From Anolis sagrei (lineage: Eukaryota > Chordata > Lepidosauria > Squamata > Anolidae): a stretch of DNA of 64,000 nt. Positions within the stretch are counted from its first letter, which is position 1, and each line of letters opens with the position of its first letter. The position numbers and the translations under genes were made by a program. Under the pieces are notes generated by a model that searched no databases, had not been told where the DNA came from, and saw only the letters and a program-made list of their open reading frames with translations. The DNA lies in assembly GCF_037176765.1 (NCBI RefSeq), contig NC_090034.1, positions 91,101,000 through 91,164,999 of the forward strand, in the 5' to 3' direction. Positions 1-11,527 of this stretch are shown in pieces.

Positions 1-720
1 GCATTTGTAGACCGCGGTTCTCAGCCCTAGGGTGACTCACGGCGGTGTACAACATATAAAAACAATTTACAATAAAGGCAATATCACAAACCACAATAAC
101 AACATCATTATCACTAATACAATTACACTAAATCAATTCGCGACGTCTCATCATAGAATCACAATCCAATCTCGTTATCCATATTCCGTTCCAATCATCG
201 TTTCCAGTTGTTGTAGCACTTAGTTAAACGCCTTCTCAAACAACCACGTCTTTAGTCTCTTGCGGAATGTCATAAGGGAGGGCGCCTGTCTGATGTCTAC
301 AGGGAGGGTGTTCCACAGCCGGGGGGCCACCACCGAGAAGGCCCTATCCCTCGTCCCCGCCAAGCGTGCCTGTGAGGCAGGCGGGATCGAGAGAAGGGCC
401 TCCCCAGACGATCTCAAAGTCCTCGTGGGCTCATAGGCCGAGATGCGGTCAGACAGGTATTTTGGGCCGGAACCGTTTAGGGCTTTGTAGGCCAACACCA
501 GCACCTTGAATTGGGCCCGGTAGCAGATCGGCAGCCAGTGGAGCTGGAACAACAAGGGCGTTTTGTGCTCCCTGCGTCCCGCTCCTGTTAGTAACATGGT
601 TGCCGCGCACTGAACTAGCTGGAGCTTCCGGGCCGTCTTCAATAACCAGCCAAGACTGCAGTCCTCCATCCCACCCACCCAGTCATTCCTCATTACCTTT
701 AATGGTACTCTAACATGCAT
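1..720 (-). mobile_element. L2-like LINE, 3' end (reverse strand)
   Basis: Reading from 720 down to 220, an open frame of 166 codons matches the C-terminus of L2-type reverse transcriptase: AATMLLTGA, then LHWLPICYRAQFKVLVL, then FSVVAPRLWNTLP and KTWLF near the stop. Bases 1-219 are its 3' UTR, with the CCCTAGGGTGACTC tail common to these LINEs. 5' truncated. The coding part is intact, which suggests a fairly young copy. Confidence 0.82.
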
Positions 721-734
721 ATATTTAACAGGTA

Positions 735-1137
735 AAGCCTAGCAGGAAGATAAACTCTGTTTGCCAATTCCCTCTCTCTCATGTTATAAAAGAGAGGCTA
801 CCATTCACATGGCTGACCACTGGCTTTGCATCTCTCTGGTTCAATTACTGGTATTTCAGTGCATCTAGCCAGATTATAAATGATAATAAAGGATTCTGTA
901 TGGCATCCTGGCAAGTAAATGGAGACTAGACACTGGTAGACCAGAATCTATTCATTGGGTTTATTATAGCTGGGACCTTTAAAGAGCCAGCATTGTGTAG
1001 TAGATTGAGCATTGGACTATGAATCTTGCTCAACTATGGATCTCATTGAGTGGCCTTGAGCAAATCACATTCTCTCAGCCTCAGAGAAAGGCAATCCTTT
1101 CTGAATTATTCTTTCTGTTGTATGCTAATTTTAGGGG
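735..1137. other. Mostly unique DNA with a degraded tRNA-type SINE
   Basis: About 985-1100 resembles the 5' half and core of a MIR/CORE-like SINE ('attgagcattggactatga' then 'ccttgagcaaatcaca'). Nothing else is recognised. Confidence 0.4.
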
Positions 1138-1139
1138 GT

Positions 1140-1352
1140 ACATGTACAGCGTATAATTAATGCAGTTTGACACCACTTGCCATAGCTATAGAATGCTATA
1201 GAATCCTGGGATTTATAGTTTGGTGAGACACAAGGACTCTATAAAAGAGATGGCTAAAAACCATGGAAAACGATAACTCCTATGATTCTATAGCATTGAG
1301 TCATGGCAGTTCTAGTGGTGCCAAACTGCATTAATTCTACACTCTAGATGTA
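1140..1352. mobile_element. Palindromic MITE, family A
   Basis: Both ends carry the TTAATGCAGTTTG / CAAACTGCATTAA pair and inner arms around 'tagaatcctggga' and 'tatgattctatagca'. This roughly 210-bp fold-back recurs at 8586, 10990, 25975, 34782 and 35108 in this window. The superfamily is uncertain. Confidence 0.7.
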
Positions 1353-1355
1353 TCC

Positions 1356-1969
1356 TGACAAGGGTTTTTGCAGCTTTTGATAGCATGATATTTTCCAAAT
1401 ATTTACTGCCCAGTTATTTCTCAGTAGCAGTCAGGATTTGAGAGGGCCATGCATTTTGCAACCAACTTTTGACAGTTGTGTGACAGCTGAGCTACCAAAG
1501 CACACAGTTAAATCTCAAGCTCATTTCATTCTTTCATTTACAAAGGGCATTCCTACACATGTTTACGTGGAACTAAGCCTCTCAGACATCAACACTAGTT
1601 CATTCATTGGTGTTGATACTTCTATTGCTTTGCAATTGGAGTGTGTCCACCTTCCATGCAAAGATTTAATGTCTTGAGAAATGGTATAGTTATCTAGTGA
1701 ACAACATCTTTAGCAACTCACATTAAAACATTTTAAATATGGAATTCAGAAAAAAGCAAAATTAAGATCAGGTGTTTATAGTACTAGAAACAACCAACAA
1801 TCTCATTAACTTGAGCTTTATTTTGATGTCTTTTTAAAAGAAACCTTAAAATTACTTGATAGTCAGGATAAAAAAACCCTCTGAGATTGGGTTTGTTCAT
1901 CCCAGGCTAATGAATGCTTTGAATGGGTAACTCTAAAAGGTTTGGGCTTGTATACTTGTATTCATCCAT
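1356..1969. other. Unique DNA, nothing recognised
   Basis: The longest frame (79 codons from 1438) has no recognisable motif and looks like chance. Confidence 0.5.
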
Positions 1970-2197
1970 GCCCATAGTGCCAGCTAACTGCTGACCTGGA
2001 AGTTGGTGGTTTGAATCCATGAGACAGGGTGAGCTCTTGTCTGTCAACTCTAGCTTCCTGTGCAGGGACATGAGAGAAGCCTCCCACAGGATGGTAACAC
2101 ATCCAAGCATCCCTTGGACAACATCCCTGCAGACAGCCAATTCTCTCACACCAGAAGTGACTTGCAGTTTCTTAAGTCCCTTCTCACACAATAAAAA
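1970..2197 (+). mobile_element. tRNA-derived SINE, family 2
   Basis: A B-box-like GGTTTGAATCC is followed by the shared body ('agggacatgagagaagcctc') and the tail ending 'gacttgcagtttct'. The 5' end is degraded. Confidence 0.8.
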
Positions 2198-2745
2198 ATA
2201 TCCACGTTCATTATCCTATCAGAATCATATTTGTAAGTTCCTTTACAGAAGTTTTGGAATATTTTAGTCCAATACCAAAAGGCTATATTCAGTCTAAGGT
2301 TGCCAAAGCAAAGTCTCACGTCTGATGCCATTTGTATTGTCACTTTTGTTTTCCAAGTAGACTGCTGCTTGTTTTCATATACAGCCATACCTCACTTACT
2401 AAAGCCACTGAAAAAGCACCTTCTTTATTTTGTAAAGACATTTTATACTCCCTACCCTTGTATTCTTTGTCCTACACTTGATCAAGTCAAAAGGCTAAGA
2501 AACATGTTCTGTATTGGTAGTTATTTTTAGCAGCATTTAGTCTAGGAGATTAGTGAGAAAGAGCTGGTGAAGCAGAACATTTTGGTGTAGTAAACAATGC
2601 AATAAACAAAGCTGGAGGAAAGTGAGATTCTCTGTAGTTGAGCTTTCTGTATTTATACATGCTGACCTACAACAAGCAAGATGAGCAGCAATTGCCTCCA
2701 GAATCTACCAGAGAGGAAAAAAGAGAACATTCCCAGGAATTTTCA
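2198..2745. other. Unique DNA, nothing recognised
   Basis: No gene or repeat is recognised in this AT-rich stretch. Confidence 0.5.
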
Positions 2746-2746
2746 G

Positions 2747-2748
<2 letters not shown>

Positions 2749-2811
<63 letters not shown>
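2749..2811. repeat. Compound microsatellite (AC)n(AT)n
   Basis: An AC run changes directly to an AT run and abuts the 5' end of the following SINE. Confidence 0.97.
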
Positions 2812-2812
<1 letters not shown>

Positions 2813-3092
2813 GGAGCACCGGTGGCGCAGTGGCTTAAAGTGCTGAGCTGCTGAGCTTATTGACCGAAAGGTCACAGGTTAAATTCCAGGGAGCAGTGTG
2901 AGCTTGCGCTGTCAGCCCTAGCTTCTGCCAACCTAGCAGTTTGAAAACATGGAAATGTGAGCAGATCAATAGGTACCGCTCCGGCGGGAAGGTAACGACG
3001 CTCCATGCAGTCATGCCGGCCACATGACCTTGGAGGTGTCTATGGACAACGCCAGCTCTTTGGCTTAGAAATGGAGATTAGTACCACACCCC
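2813..3092 (+). mobile_element. Sauria SINE (tRNA head, Bov-B-type tail)
   Basis: A tRNA-like head with A box (GTGGCGCAGTGG) and B box, then the body 'tagcagtttgaaaacatg' and 'aaggtaacgacgctccatgc', ending in the 'ttagaaatggagatta' region. This SINE family is characteristic of squamates and uses the Bov-B LINE for mobilisation. Confidence 0.88.
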
Positions 3093-3248
3093 AGAGTTTG
3101 TTTACTCATATGTGGCTTACCTGAGCTGTTGTTTCATTTCATGTGTGCATATTGTTAGTTTTGAAGAAAACACTTGTTGAAAGATGTTAAACTGCTCTCC
3201 TTTGGGAGCTGTGTATGTATGTAGGAACCCAACCTTATTATTTCCATG

Positions 3249-3406
3249 TTGGGTTGCTGTAGGTTTTTCGGGCTATATGGCCATGTTCTAGAAGCATTCT
3301 CTTCTGATGTTTTGCCTGCATTTATGGCAAGCATCCTCAGAGGTTGTGAGGTCAAAAAACCTACAACAACCCAGTGATTCCAGCCATGAAAGCCTTCAAC
3401 GATACA
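3249..3406. mobile_element. Fold-back unit made of Penelope-like element 3' ends
   Basis: A reverse-strand PLE tail (from 'gggttgctgtaggtttttcg') meets a forward-strand tail ('cctacaacaacccagtgatt') at about 3350. The unit is bounded by the exact 10-bp duplication TATTTCCATG at 3239-3248 and 3407-3416, so it was inserted as one piece. Confidence 0.7.
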
Positions 3407-3416
3407 TATTTCCATG

Positions 3417-4309
3417 GTATTTCTGCTTCTGATATCCAATTATCTGTTGAAGAAATGATGTCCAGGAAGATATTTACCAGTACTTTTTAAAGAAGTCTAC
3501 CTATATGTTTCAGTTGGGTACAACTGAATTTGACTATGGCTAATTTTGTTTTTTTGGAGAAGATACAAATACTTGCAATTTACTCTTCACAACATGAGAT
3601 TTAAAAATCTATATGCAAAAGAAATCCAATGAGACACTATTTTCAATCCATAGTAATAGTAGGATGGCATGCTGTCTTCTTCTCCAGCAGGTGAAAATGG
3701 CAACAGGCAGTTAAAATACCATGCTCTGCCAAGCATCTAAAAACAGCAACAGGCCATGTACTCTGGAACAATTTTTACAAGCAGGATTTGAGCCAGGATC
3801 AGAGAAAAGAGCGCTATTACCAGTCCGTTTACATTCAAGCTCCTGGTTTTTCACCTTCCCCCCAGGGAATGTATTAAGTTCTCAGTCTATGATTTATTCT
3901 TCCAAGGCACTAATGGATAAATAATTCCCTCACTTGGGTGGCAGTCCTTGCCTCTTTCAACCACACACTATTCAGAATGGAAACAAGCAAGTTGCTGGCA
4001 GAAAGATGCATCTGTGAGCTGTGCAAGAGCACAAAGGGACGTATACAGAACAGTAGAAACACAGGTGCATAATATCAAAACTTGGACTAGTTATTCTTCA
4101 GGGCAAGCATCCTTTAGAACAGTCCAAGTCAAATAGTGGCCAGTGGCCTGGTTTCAGTCTGTTAGCCAATGGGTATCAAGATGGTGCCAGTCCCTGGCAC
4201 ATCAGGAGAAGGAAACCATTGGTCTCTTGTATCAGGCAGCCAGAGGCAGCCCTAGGTAATTTTCAACGGTAAGCAAACAATATTTTGCCCCCCCCCCCAA
4301 CCAATCACT
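3417..4309. other. Unique DNA with a short poly-C tract
   Basis: No gene is recognised. A C run lies at about 4288-4299 just before an hAT fragment. Confidence 0.5.
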
Positions 4310-4480
4310 GATATATATTTTCTATTCATCATGGGAGTTCTGTGTGCCATATTTGGTTCAATTCCATCATTGGTGGAGTTTAGAGTGCTCTTTGATTGTA
4401 GCTGAACTATACATCCCAGTAACTACAACTTGCATATGTCAAGGTCTATTTTCCCCCAAGAGTGCTTCAAGGGCGCCCCT
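4310..4480 (+). mobile_element. hAT MITE fragment (family B)
   Basis: Matches the interior of the element at 31500 ('tttggttcaattccatcatt', 'gtcaaggtctattttccccc'). The ends are missing. Confidence 0.6.
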
Positions 4481-4849
4481 GGGCAAAATCAACTATACTG
4501 CAAATGCTTACTTTGCGTAATGGGTTGAGCCGCCCCTGCAGGCAGCTTAAGGAGTACTGCCCTACATAGCTTATGATGCTGTAATCCTCAATTTAGGACA
4601 TTTTAAGGCTGTTGTGAAAGGAGGTATCCCATATTTTTTTTGCATAAGACTGTTGCCCTAGGTGTGCAAGGGTGAAGCTCTTTCTGACCACTGTGTGAAT
4701 GAATCCAAGTGTTATCCCACTTTTTTGCCAGAAATTAAAGAAGCAGTTTTTAATCCTTGTTTGGGGGTGCAACTATTTATTTGACCCACTTGGGCAGCCA
4801 AGGCGTTATTGAGCACATGCACACTCTACCTATTCAACTTGTATGAATA
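4481..4849. other. Unique DNA
   Basis: Nothing recognised. Confidence 0.45.
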
Positions 4850-5690
4850 ACATATCATGCGATATGTGGGGTCTAATGAATCCAAGGCTGGAATTAAAAT
4901 TGCTGGATGAAACATTAGATATGCAGATGATATCATATTGATGGCTGAAAGCGAGGAGGAGCTGAGGAGCCTTCTAACCAAGTGGGTTGCACTTAAACAT
5001 CAAAAACACCAAGATTATGGCAACCAGACGGATTGATAACTGGCAAATAGAGGGAGAAAATGTGGAGGCAGTGGTCAACTTTGTATTTCTAGGCACAAAG
5101 AATACTGCAGACACAGACTGCAGCCAGAAAATCAGAAGATGTTTACTTCTTGGGAGGAGAGCAATGGCCAATCTCGATAAAATAGTGAAGAGGAGAGGCA
5201 TCACACTGGGAACAAAGATTTGTATAGTTAAACCAATGGTATTCCCCATAGTAATCTAAGTATGCGAGAGCTGGACCATAAGGAAGGCTGAGTGAAGTAA
5301 GATAGATGCTTTGGAACTGTGGTGTTGGAGGAAAATTCAGAGAGTGCCTTGGACCGCAAGAATATCCAACCAGTCCATACTTCAGGAAATAAAGGCTGAC
5401 TGTTCACTGGAGGGAAGGATATTAGAGACAAAGATGAAATACTTTGGCCACATAATGAGAAGACAGGAAAGCTTGGAGAAGAGAATGATGCTAGGGAAAA
5501 TTGAAGGAAAAAGGAAGAGGGGGCGACCAAGGGCAAGATGGATGGATGATATCCCTGATGTGACTGGCTTAACCTTGAAGGAGCCGGGGGTGGCCACGGC
5601 TGACAGGGAGCTCTGGCATAGGCTGGTCAATGAGGTCAAAAAGACTCAGAAGCGACTGAACAAATATGCTACAACAAAAAGTTAAAGAGT
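4850..5690 (+). mobile_element. Bov-B (RTE) LINE, reverse transcriptase C-terminal part
   Basis: At 4917-4931 the frame reads R-YADD, the catalytic reverse transcriptase motif, followed by IILMAESEEEL. Further on come LNIKNTKIMAT, LWCWRKIQRVPWTARISNQS, a basic KRKRGRPRARWMD stretch and the tail 'actcagaagcgactgaacaa'. The frame is broken in several places (around 4980 and 5258, for example), so this is a 5'-truncated, inactive copy. Family members mobilise Sauria SINEs. Confidence 0.88.
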
Positions 5691-5739
5691 GACCAGGGCT
5701 GAAGCTGTTCTCTACTCACCCCCACATCTGGAGGAAATA

Positions 5740-5930
5740 ATAAGTCAGTCTGGTGTAGTAGTTTTAATGTTGTGTTTGAATCCTCACTGAGCCATGGAAA
5801 CTCACTGAGTGCTAATGGGACAATCTCCGAGGTAGATAAGACTCCCTCCCACCCAAACAAATAGTATTAATAAAACCCTCTGACACATTTACCTTAGGGT
5901 TGCCATAAATAACAAGGTTGGGGTAGTTCA
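5740..5930 (+). mobile_element. Degraded MIR/CORE-like SINE
   Basis: 'gagccatggaaactcactgagtg' type core and 'ccttagggttgccataaata' tail resemble a tRNA-derived SINE also seen at 16031, 17270 and 55832. Heavily decayed. Confidence 0.4.
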
Positions 5931-5949
5931 TATATGGTTCAGTTTCTCA

Positions 5950-6250
5950 TGATAGCCTCACTGGCTCTGTCTGAACCATATTGCTGTAATGCATCCTATA
6001 TGGAGTTGCCTTTGAAAAGTGTCCAGATACTTCAACAGACCCAAAATACTGACTCCTGATTATTCTCTGGGCCTGGCTAAAGGGAATATTTGCTCTAATA
6101 GCTAAACTGGCTGCAAGTCTGCCACAGGGCACATGTCCAAATGCTGATGATTATCCATAAAGCCCTCAACTGCCTGGGTCCAAGCTATTTGAAGCATTGC
6201 ATCTCCTTTTATGAACCTATTAGAGCTCTCTGTCCCACTTGTTTGATAAG
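5950..6250 (+). mobile_element. Degraded L2-like LINE fragment
   Basis: Broken frames give matches to 'YMELPLKSVQ' and 'KALNCLGPSYLKHCISFYEPIRAL', the same RT C-terminal region as the copy at 220-720. Old and non-coding. Confidence 0.6.
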
Positions 6251-6254
6251 AACA

Positions 6255-6376
6255 CAGAGGCCCTTTCCACATTGCCCTATATCCCAGGATCTGATCCCAG
6301 ATTATCTTCTTTAAACTGGATTATATAGGAGTTTCCACTGCCAGGAAATATGGAATAAACAGATAATCTGGGATAT
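6255..6376. mobile_element. Palindromic MITE, half only
   Basis: 'atctgatcccagattatctt' recurs inverted as 'agataatctgggat'. The second outer arm is missing where the following SINE begins. Confidence 0.45.
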
Positions 6377-6541
6377 TTTTTTGGTCATATCAGGAGCGAC
6401 TTGAGAAACTGCAAATTGCTTCTAATGTGAGAGAATTGTCTGTCTGCAAGGACGTTGCCCAGGGGATACCTGGATGTTTTGATGGTTTACCATCCTTGTG
6501 GGAGGCTACTTTCATGTCCCCGCATGTTGAGTTGGAGCTGG
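6377..6541 (-). mobile_element. tRNA-derived SINE, family 2, truncated
   Basis: The tail ('aggagcgacttgagaaactg') and body are present; the tRNA head is absent and replaced by PLE sequence at 6542. Confidence 0.75.
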
Positions 6542-6685
6542 AGAGGTTGTGAGGATGCTTGCCACAGATGCAGGCAAAACGTCAGGAGAGAATGCTTCTA
6601 GAACATGGTCATACAGTCCAAAAAACCTACAACAACCCAGTGATTCGGGCCATGAAAGTTTTCAACAATACATTTTACTTCACTG
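6542..6685 (+). mobile_element. Penelope-like element 3' end
   Basis: Contains 'acgtcaggagagaatgcttc' and the terminal 'aacctacaacaacccagtga' motif. Confidence 0.65.
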
Positions 6686-7969
6686 TCTTCAGACGCCGAC
6701 CACTGTCTTGAAGAGACACCATTTTCACATTTCTCTCAGGCAATGAACTACCAACACCCAAATATTGATTTTGTTTCCCTTCTTGGGCCTCCTTTGTCCT
6801 GATAAAACCATCCGGTGCCCAGCTGTTACTCACCTGCCTTGAGCAAGAGAAAGGATGTATCTTAGGTCTTTCCCATTGGCCCAGCCAAGGGACCATAACA
6901 AGCTCATTAAAGCATGATGAAGGCCAGGACTCTCCGTTATCATCTTAACTGCACAACTTTATGATCGTTATATAATATGCAGAGGCAACAGAAGCTTGCA
7001 GCATGAGATCGTATATGACTACTCGTGCTTATGTAAGATGTGTGGGAGGTTAGGTTGACTTGCCCTGAGACTCCCGTCCTTCTCAAGAGGCTCCTTCACA
7101 CTGTCCATTTATAGTGCTATAATTCTAGTTTTATCTGCCATGCTTCCATCTTATGGAGCATTGGACTGACAGTTTAGGGGCAGTACTTAGAATTTTTAGC
7201 CAGACAATTCTGATGATTTGACAAACTATAGATATCAGAATTGGGATTTGGATGGGAAAGTAAAAGGTGGGTGCATGGTCAGGTGTTCATATATGTCACC
7301 AGATCATTCCCATCATGGAAGGGTAGCTCTTTTGCTTGCAGACACATTTGGAAAAGGCAGTGTCCTCCTTTTGGGGGGCAGGATTCAATATTTGTACTCA
7401 AGCCTTCACATACATACCGTTGCATACATTGAAAAATTGCCATTTTACCTCTCCTGCTCTACTGGCTTGACTTTATATAAGCATAAGCAGACAAACTGAA
7501 ATACAGGGAAACAGAGAAAAGCTACAGAATTAAGAAAAAATAATATATGCACATGTGGCAGCAGCAATCCTCCTACAAAAATACCCACCAGTTCTGCAGA
7601 TGCATGACAAGATATAAACAGATATGGTGAACATGTACACGCTCTTTGTGGCAATGTGTGTGGCTGGCTATGTAATGGGGGGGGGGGGGGTATGTAGTTT
7701 TCCAATCTGATTTCAATTAAGTTAAAACAGGTGTGTGTACAGGGATCAATCCATGGCAAGGATACTCCATATTGGAGCGAGGATATATCCCTTGTGTAGA
7801 TTCAGCTTCTGTCAATGTTAGGGCTGTCCAACAGTTAGGCTTGGTGGCCTTGCTTTGACAAAACACAGCTGTCCATGAATGAGTTTATTATTAGAGGGAA
7901 TGATAGGAATCATGTTTTGGGGATTATCTTATTACTAAGGATGTACCTAAAATTCCTCCCTTAATTTGG
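6686..7969. other. Unique DNA with a poly-G tract
   Basis: No gene is recognised. A G run lies at about 7677-7690. Frames of 93 and 104 codons here show no recognisable motif. Confidence 0.5.
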
Positions 7970-8190
7970 AATTTGCAATTATCATATATATTTGAGTATA
8001 AGATGAGTTTTTCAGCTTTTTTTAAGGCTGAAAAAGCCCCCCGCCCCTTCTTGGCTTGAGTCAACGCGTTATTTATTATTTTACTCTATTTATTATTATT
8101 ATTACATTTATTATTTTACTTGATTTATTATTGTTATTATTGCATTTCTGATTTATTATTATTAATATTACATTTATTATTTTACTCTCA
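7970..8190. repeat. ATT/TTTA-rich low-complexity tract
   Basis: Imperfect TTATTA and TTTA repeats. The first 80 bases ('gagtataagatgag') may be the end of a DNA-transposon remnant. Confidence 0.6.
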
Positions 8191-8585
8191 TTAATATTGG
8201 AAGGATACGTAAACAAAGTTCAGTTCAGCATGGTTTTCCATTTTCTTGTATCTTTCTCTTTCCTCTGCATTATTTATTGGAACAATGCCGCAGAAAAACT
8301 CCATTTTTTTGTAAGAGAAAAAGCTTTGAGGAAACTGAAGGGGAGATTTTGCTGAGGCCATAATAAGAAGTGCTAGAATAGGAAGCAGAGCAGAATTGTA
8401 CAAGTTGCAACATTGGAGTGGTTTGTAGAAGTTTTTTTTCCTGCTTAAACTAGAATTTGGGACCAACAGAACAGAGCGCAGCACCAGCCCATTTTTACTA
8501 TCCAATAAAGAAAGGATGGTATAAGTGTGTTCATCTGTATTTAGTTGCTCTGCCACCTGTAAGGTTGAAAATCAGTTAACATCTT
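8191..8585. other. Unique DNA
   Basis: A 121-codon frame on the reverse strand shows no recognisable motif and is probably chance. Confidence 0.45.
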
Positions 8586-9602
8586 GGAATGCATCTACAG
8601 GGTAGAATCAATGCAGTTTGACACCATTTCAACTTCCACAATTTGATGCTATAGAAAAATGGAAGTTATAGTTTGGTGAGGCACCATAACTATTTGGCAG
8701 AAAAGTCTAAAGGTCTTGTTAAACTACCAACTCCTATTGTGCTGTCAGGCACTGGACCTATAGCATTTGGCTTTTGAAGAGGACATGCTCTTTGTGCCCA
8801 GTGGGAAGCCGGGGTGCCTCGAGTGAGAGGCCCTAAGGATTTTCCTATACAGAGTCCTTAGAAGCTTGAAAGGTTTAACAAAGTCCTTTATTATTGCTTA
8901 AGTCTTCAACAAACAATCAAATACTTCTTAGATCTTCAACAAATTAAACAAATGCTTCAAGGCTTTGAATCAACTGGTGGCTTTCTTAATCCTGTCCACA
9001 AGGGACAGGCAACTGGCTTTGTGAACTGTTTCTTTTCTTTAAGAGGAAAACCCTTTTTGACCCCTCCTTGGGCAATCTACTTTCTAAACTTTGCTGATGT
9101 GGGCTCTACTCCCGGCTCCAAACTGCTTCTTAGGTCCCAAGTAGACCTACCAGTCAAGGCTTTGTAGATTCTCCAGCTGGAGTCCTTTGGAACTGTTTCC
9201 CCCCGGAATTTCCCCCGGATGCTGTTTCCCCCAGATGCTGTGAGAAACAAAGCTTCTCTACAGGTGGAACTAATCCACGTCCTGTAGCTAAGCTTTCCAA
9301 TGCAAGACTGACCTAAAATGGCTCCCTCTCCTCCCAGAGCCCTGGGGAAAGGGGTGGAACCAAAACTTAACCATGATTGATGGGTCATTGGCCCTATAAT
9401 TGCAAACCAAGGGGAGCCACCTTATTGCAAAATGCATGGAACCTTGGAATACATACAAACACTCAATAGAAAGAAAATGAAGTAGGAGCTCCTGGTACAG
9501 CCGTACCAGCACACCTATGATTACATAGCTTGGAACCATGGTACTTAAAGTGCTACCAAACTCTGCTGATTCTACAATATAGATGGACCCATAGTCTTCT
9601 CA
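8586..9602. mobile_element. Palindromic MITE family A, split by a solo LTR
   Basis: The left part (8586-8737) has 'aatgcagtttgacaccattt'; the right part (9514-9602) has 'agtgctaccaaactctgctg'. The LTR at 8738-9513 separates them at a 5-bp duplication. Confidence 0.7.
8738..9513 (-). mobile_element. Solo LTR of an LTR retroelement
   Basis: A 776-bp block begins TGTGCTG and ends CAGCACA, the TG...CA inverted ends of LTRs. It is flanked by the 5-bp duplication CCTAT (8733-8737 and 9514-9518), as expected of Gypsy-type or endogenous retroviral integration. An AATAAA is readable on the reverse strand near 8893, which suggests reverse orientation. No internal region is present, so it is a recombination remnant. 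The family was not identified. Clean end duplications suggest moderate age; it is younger than the MITE it interrupts. Confidence 0.75.
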
Positions 9603-10285
9603 TTTTGTTAAACTACAGCTTGCAACATCCCTCACCACAAGGTAGGACTGCTGGATATTGCAATGTATGGATAGCTCTGTGGTTTCTATCTCTTCTGTGT
9701 TTTAAACCAGACTTTGGTCCTCTGGGTGCTGTGATTTCTATAATCCTTGGTTATGCTGATTGGGGATTTTGGGAGCTGAAGTCTCCAAACTATTGAAAGG
9801 GGCAAAAGTCTTTCATCTCTGATATAATATCAGTGGGTTGGGTCCAGATTCATTCCTGCATTGAGCAGGCCTTTTGAAACGAATGAGGCTTGCAATTTCA
9901 ATAAATATTCTTCAAGGAAGGCAAGTGTTGGATTTTATCTCATCTGGTAAAGTGTGAATTCATTGGAAACAACAAATATAACAACAAAAATGAGATACAA
10001 TCACTGAAATAAAAGGAATCCTTCACTCATTTGGCTATGTGCCATTTAGAAGCACTTTTGCCTTTCAGCTTAAGAAGAATTCACTTCTGGAAATGTGTTT
10101 GAAAAACAGAGTTCGTTCAGGTCAATGTGCATGCAAATTAGAACCAGAATTAGAAAACCATAAACAAGAGATAATGTAATATAAGGTACTATGCACGTGT
10201 CACCTCTACTGTCTCCTTTCCTGCTAAGATAAGTGAAATGGAAGAGATAATAGTTTTCCTTGGTGTAATGCTCATATGATAGCAC

Positions 10286-10289
<4 letters not shown>
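9603..10289. other. Unique DNA
   Basis: Nothing recognised. Confidence 0.5.
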
Positions 10290-10360
<71 letters not shown>

Positions 10361-10391
10361 AGAGAGAGAGGGAGGGAGGGAGGGAGGGAGG
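10290..10391. repeat. Compound microsatellite (TG)n(TA)n(GA)n(GGGA)n
   Basis: Four adjacent simple-repeat blocks, visible directly. Confidence 0.97.
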
Positions 10392-10884
10392 GTGGGTTTC
10401 ACATACACAGGTACCTCATATTAGGTAGCACATCTTAGCCAGCTCTACTTACACATTATCTAACCATAAAACAACCCAGTAAGATAAATCAATATTTGTT
10501 AACTTATATATTGCAATGGGAGCGGGGAATGAGATTTCAATGATTAGTTTGCCTAAGGCATCTAGCAAGTTCAAGGCAGTGGCAAGAGTTTTTTTTTTTT
10601 ATTAGGCTCACCAATTGCTTTAATCTGAATTTTTACAAAAATATTCTTCCACTTTTCTGGCCACTGATGTTGTGAAAACATTAATAGTTTAAAAAAAGGC
10701 TTCTATGATATTTCTTAAAACTGCCTTATTTGTTTCTGTAGTATGTTGTACTGTAGTATGAATGCAACTCTCTTGAAGTAAAGGTAGGGAACAAACATTT
10801 TGTTCTCAGCAGGAAACTAAAAATCAGGACCTAAAGTTGTTTCAAGAGAATTAAATGCCCCCGTCCCGTAACAGAAAAAAATGT
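10392..10884. other. Unique DNA
   Basis: A T run lies at about 10591-10600. Nothing else is recognised. Confidence 0.45.
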
Positions 10885-10937
10885 GGGTTGTTATGAGTTT
10901 TCTGGGCTGTACGGCCATGTTCCAGAAGCACTCTGGA
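10885..10937 (-). mobile_element. Short Penelope-like 3' end fragment
   Basis: 'gggttgttatgagttttctg' and 'acggccatgttccagaagca' match the other PLE tails here. Confidence 0.6.
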
Positions 10938-10989
10938 ATGTAGTATGTTGCATTCATGTACCATTCCACCATTTCCTCCTTAACTTATG

Positions 10990-11212
10990 ATGCTAAAGAG
11001 TGTGGATGTCTAACAAAACTATAAAACCCAGGATTTCATGGGTCAGTGCTGCAGAATCCTGGAATTTGTAGGTTGGTGGGGCACCAGAACTCTTTGGCAG
11101 AGAAGGCTAAAGACCTTGTAGAAATACAACTCCCAGGATTCCATAGCATTGAGCATGGAAGTTAAATTGGTGTCAAACTGCATTAATTTTACAGTGTAGA
11201 TGCAGTAAGAGA
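10990..11212. mobile_element. Palindromic MITE family A
   Basis: 'aactctttggcagagaaggc', 'tccatagcattgagcatgga' and the 'tacagtgtagatgca' end identify the family. The left end is decayed. Confidence 0.7.
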
Positions 11213-11251
11213 GAATGTGACATGTACAAAGTCACCCAGTGAATTTGAACT

Positions 11252-11296
11252 AGCATTGTACTAGGATTCTGCTATCCAGAATCCTAGTACAATGCT
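11252..11296. repeat. Perfect 20-bp hairpin upstream of the FFAR2-like exon
   Basis: Arms 11252-11271 and 11277-11296 are exact reverse complements with a 5-base loop. The hairpin lies about 250 bases before the splice acceptor, within what may be an old SINE remnant. Confidence 0.9.
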
Positions 11297-11527
11297 TAAA
11301 TCACTTGATTACGGTCCATGGACCCACAGTTGACAAATAAATAACATACAGGAGTTTACAGATCCCTCATTTGCAGCTCCATACATATGTGTCCTTCACC
11401 TTTCCCATGCTGCCATTGAGTATTTTGGTTTAGAATAAGAGCGTGGGAGAACATGGAGAAATGGGAAACCAGTACGGGGAACTGGGAAGTCAGTTTGAAC
11501 AAATTGTGTTTTCCATTAATATCAATT

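Noticed and set aside
2638-2838. 66-codon frame with a His-Thr/Ile-Tyr repeat
   Set aside because: It translates the (AC)n(AT)n microsatellite.
8191-8556. 121-codon reverse-strand frame
   Set aside because: No motif, low-complexity neighbours and no splice or promoter context.
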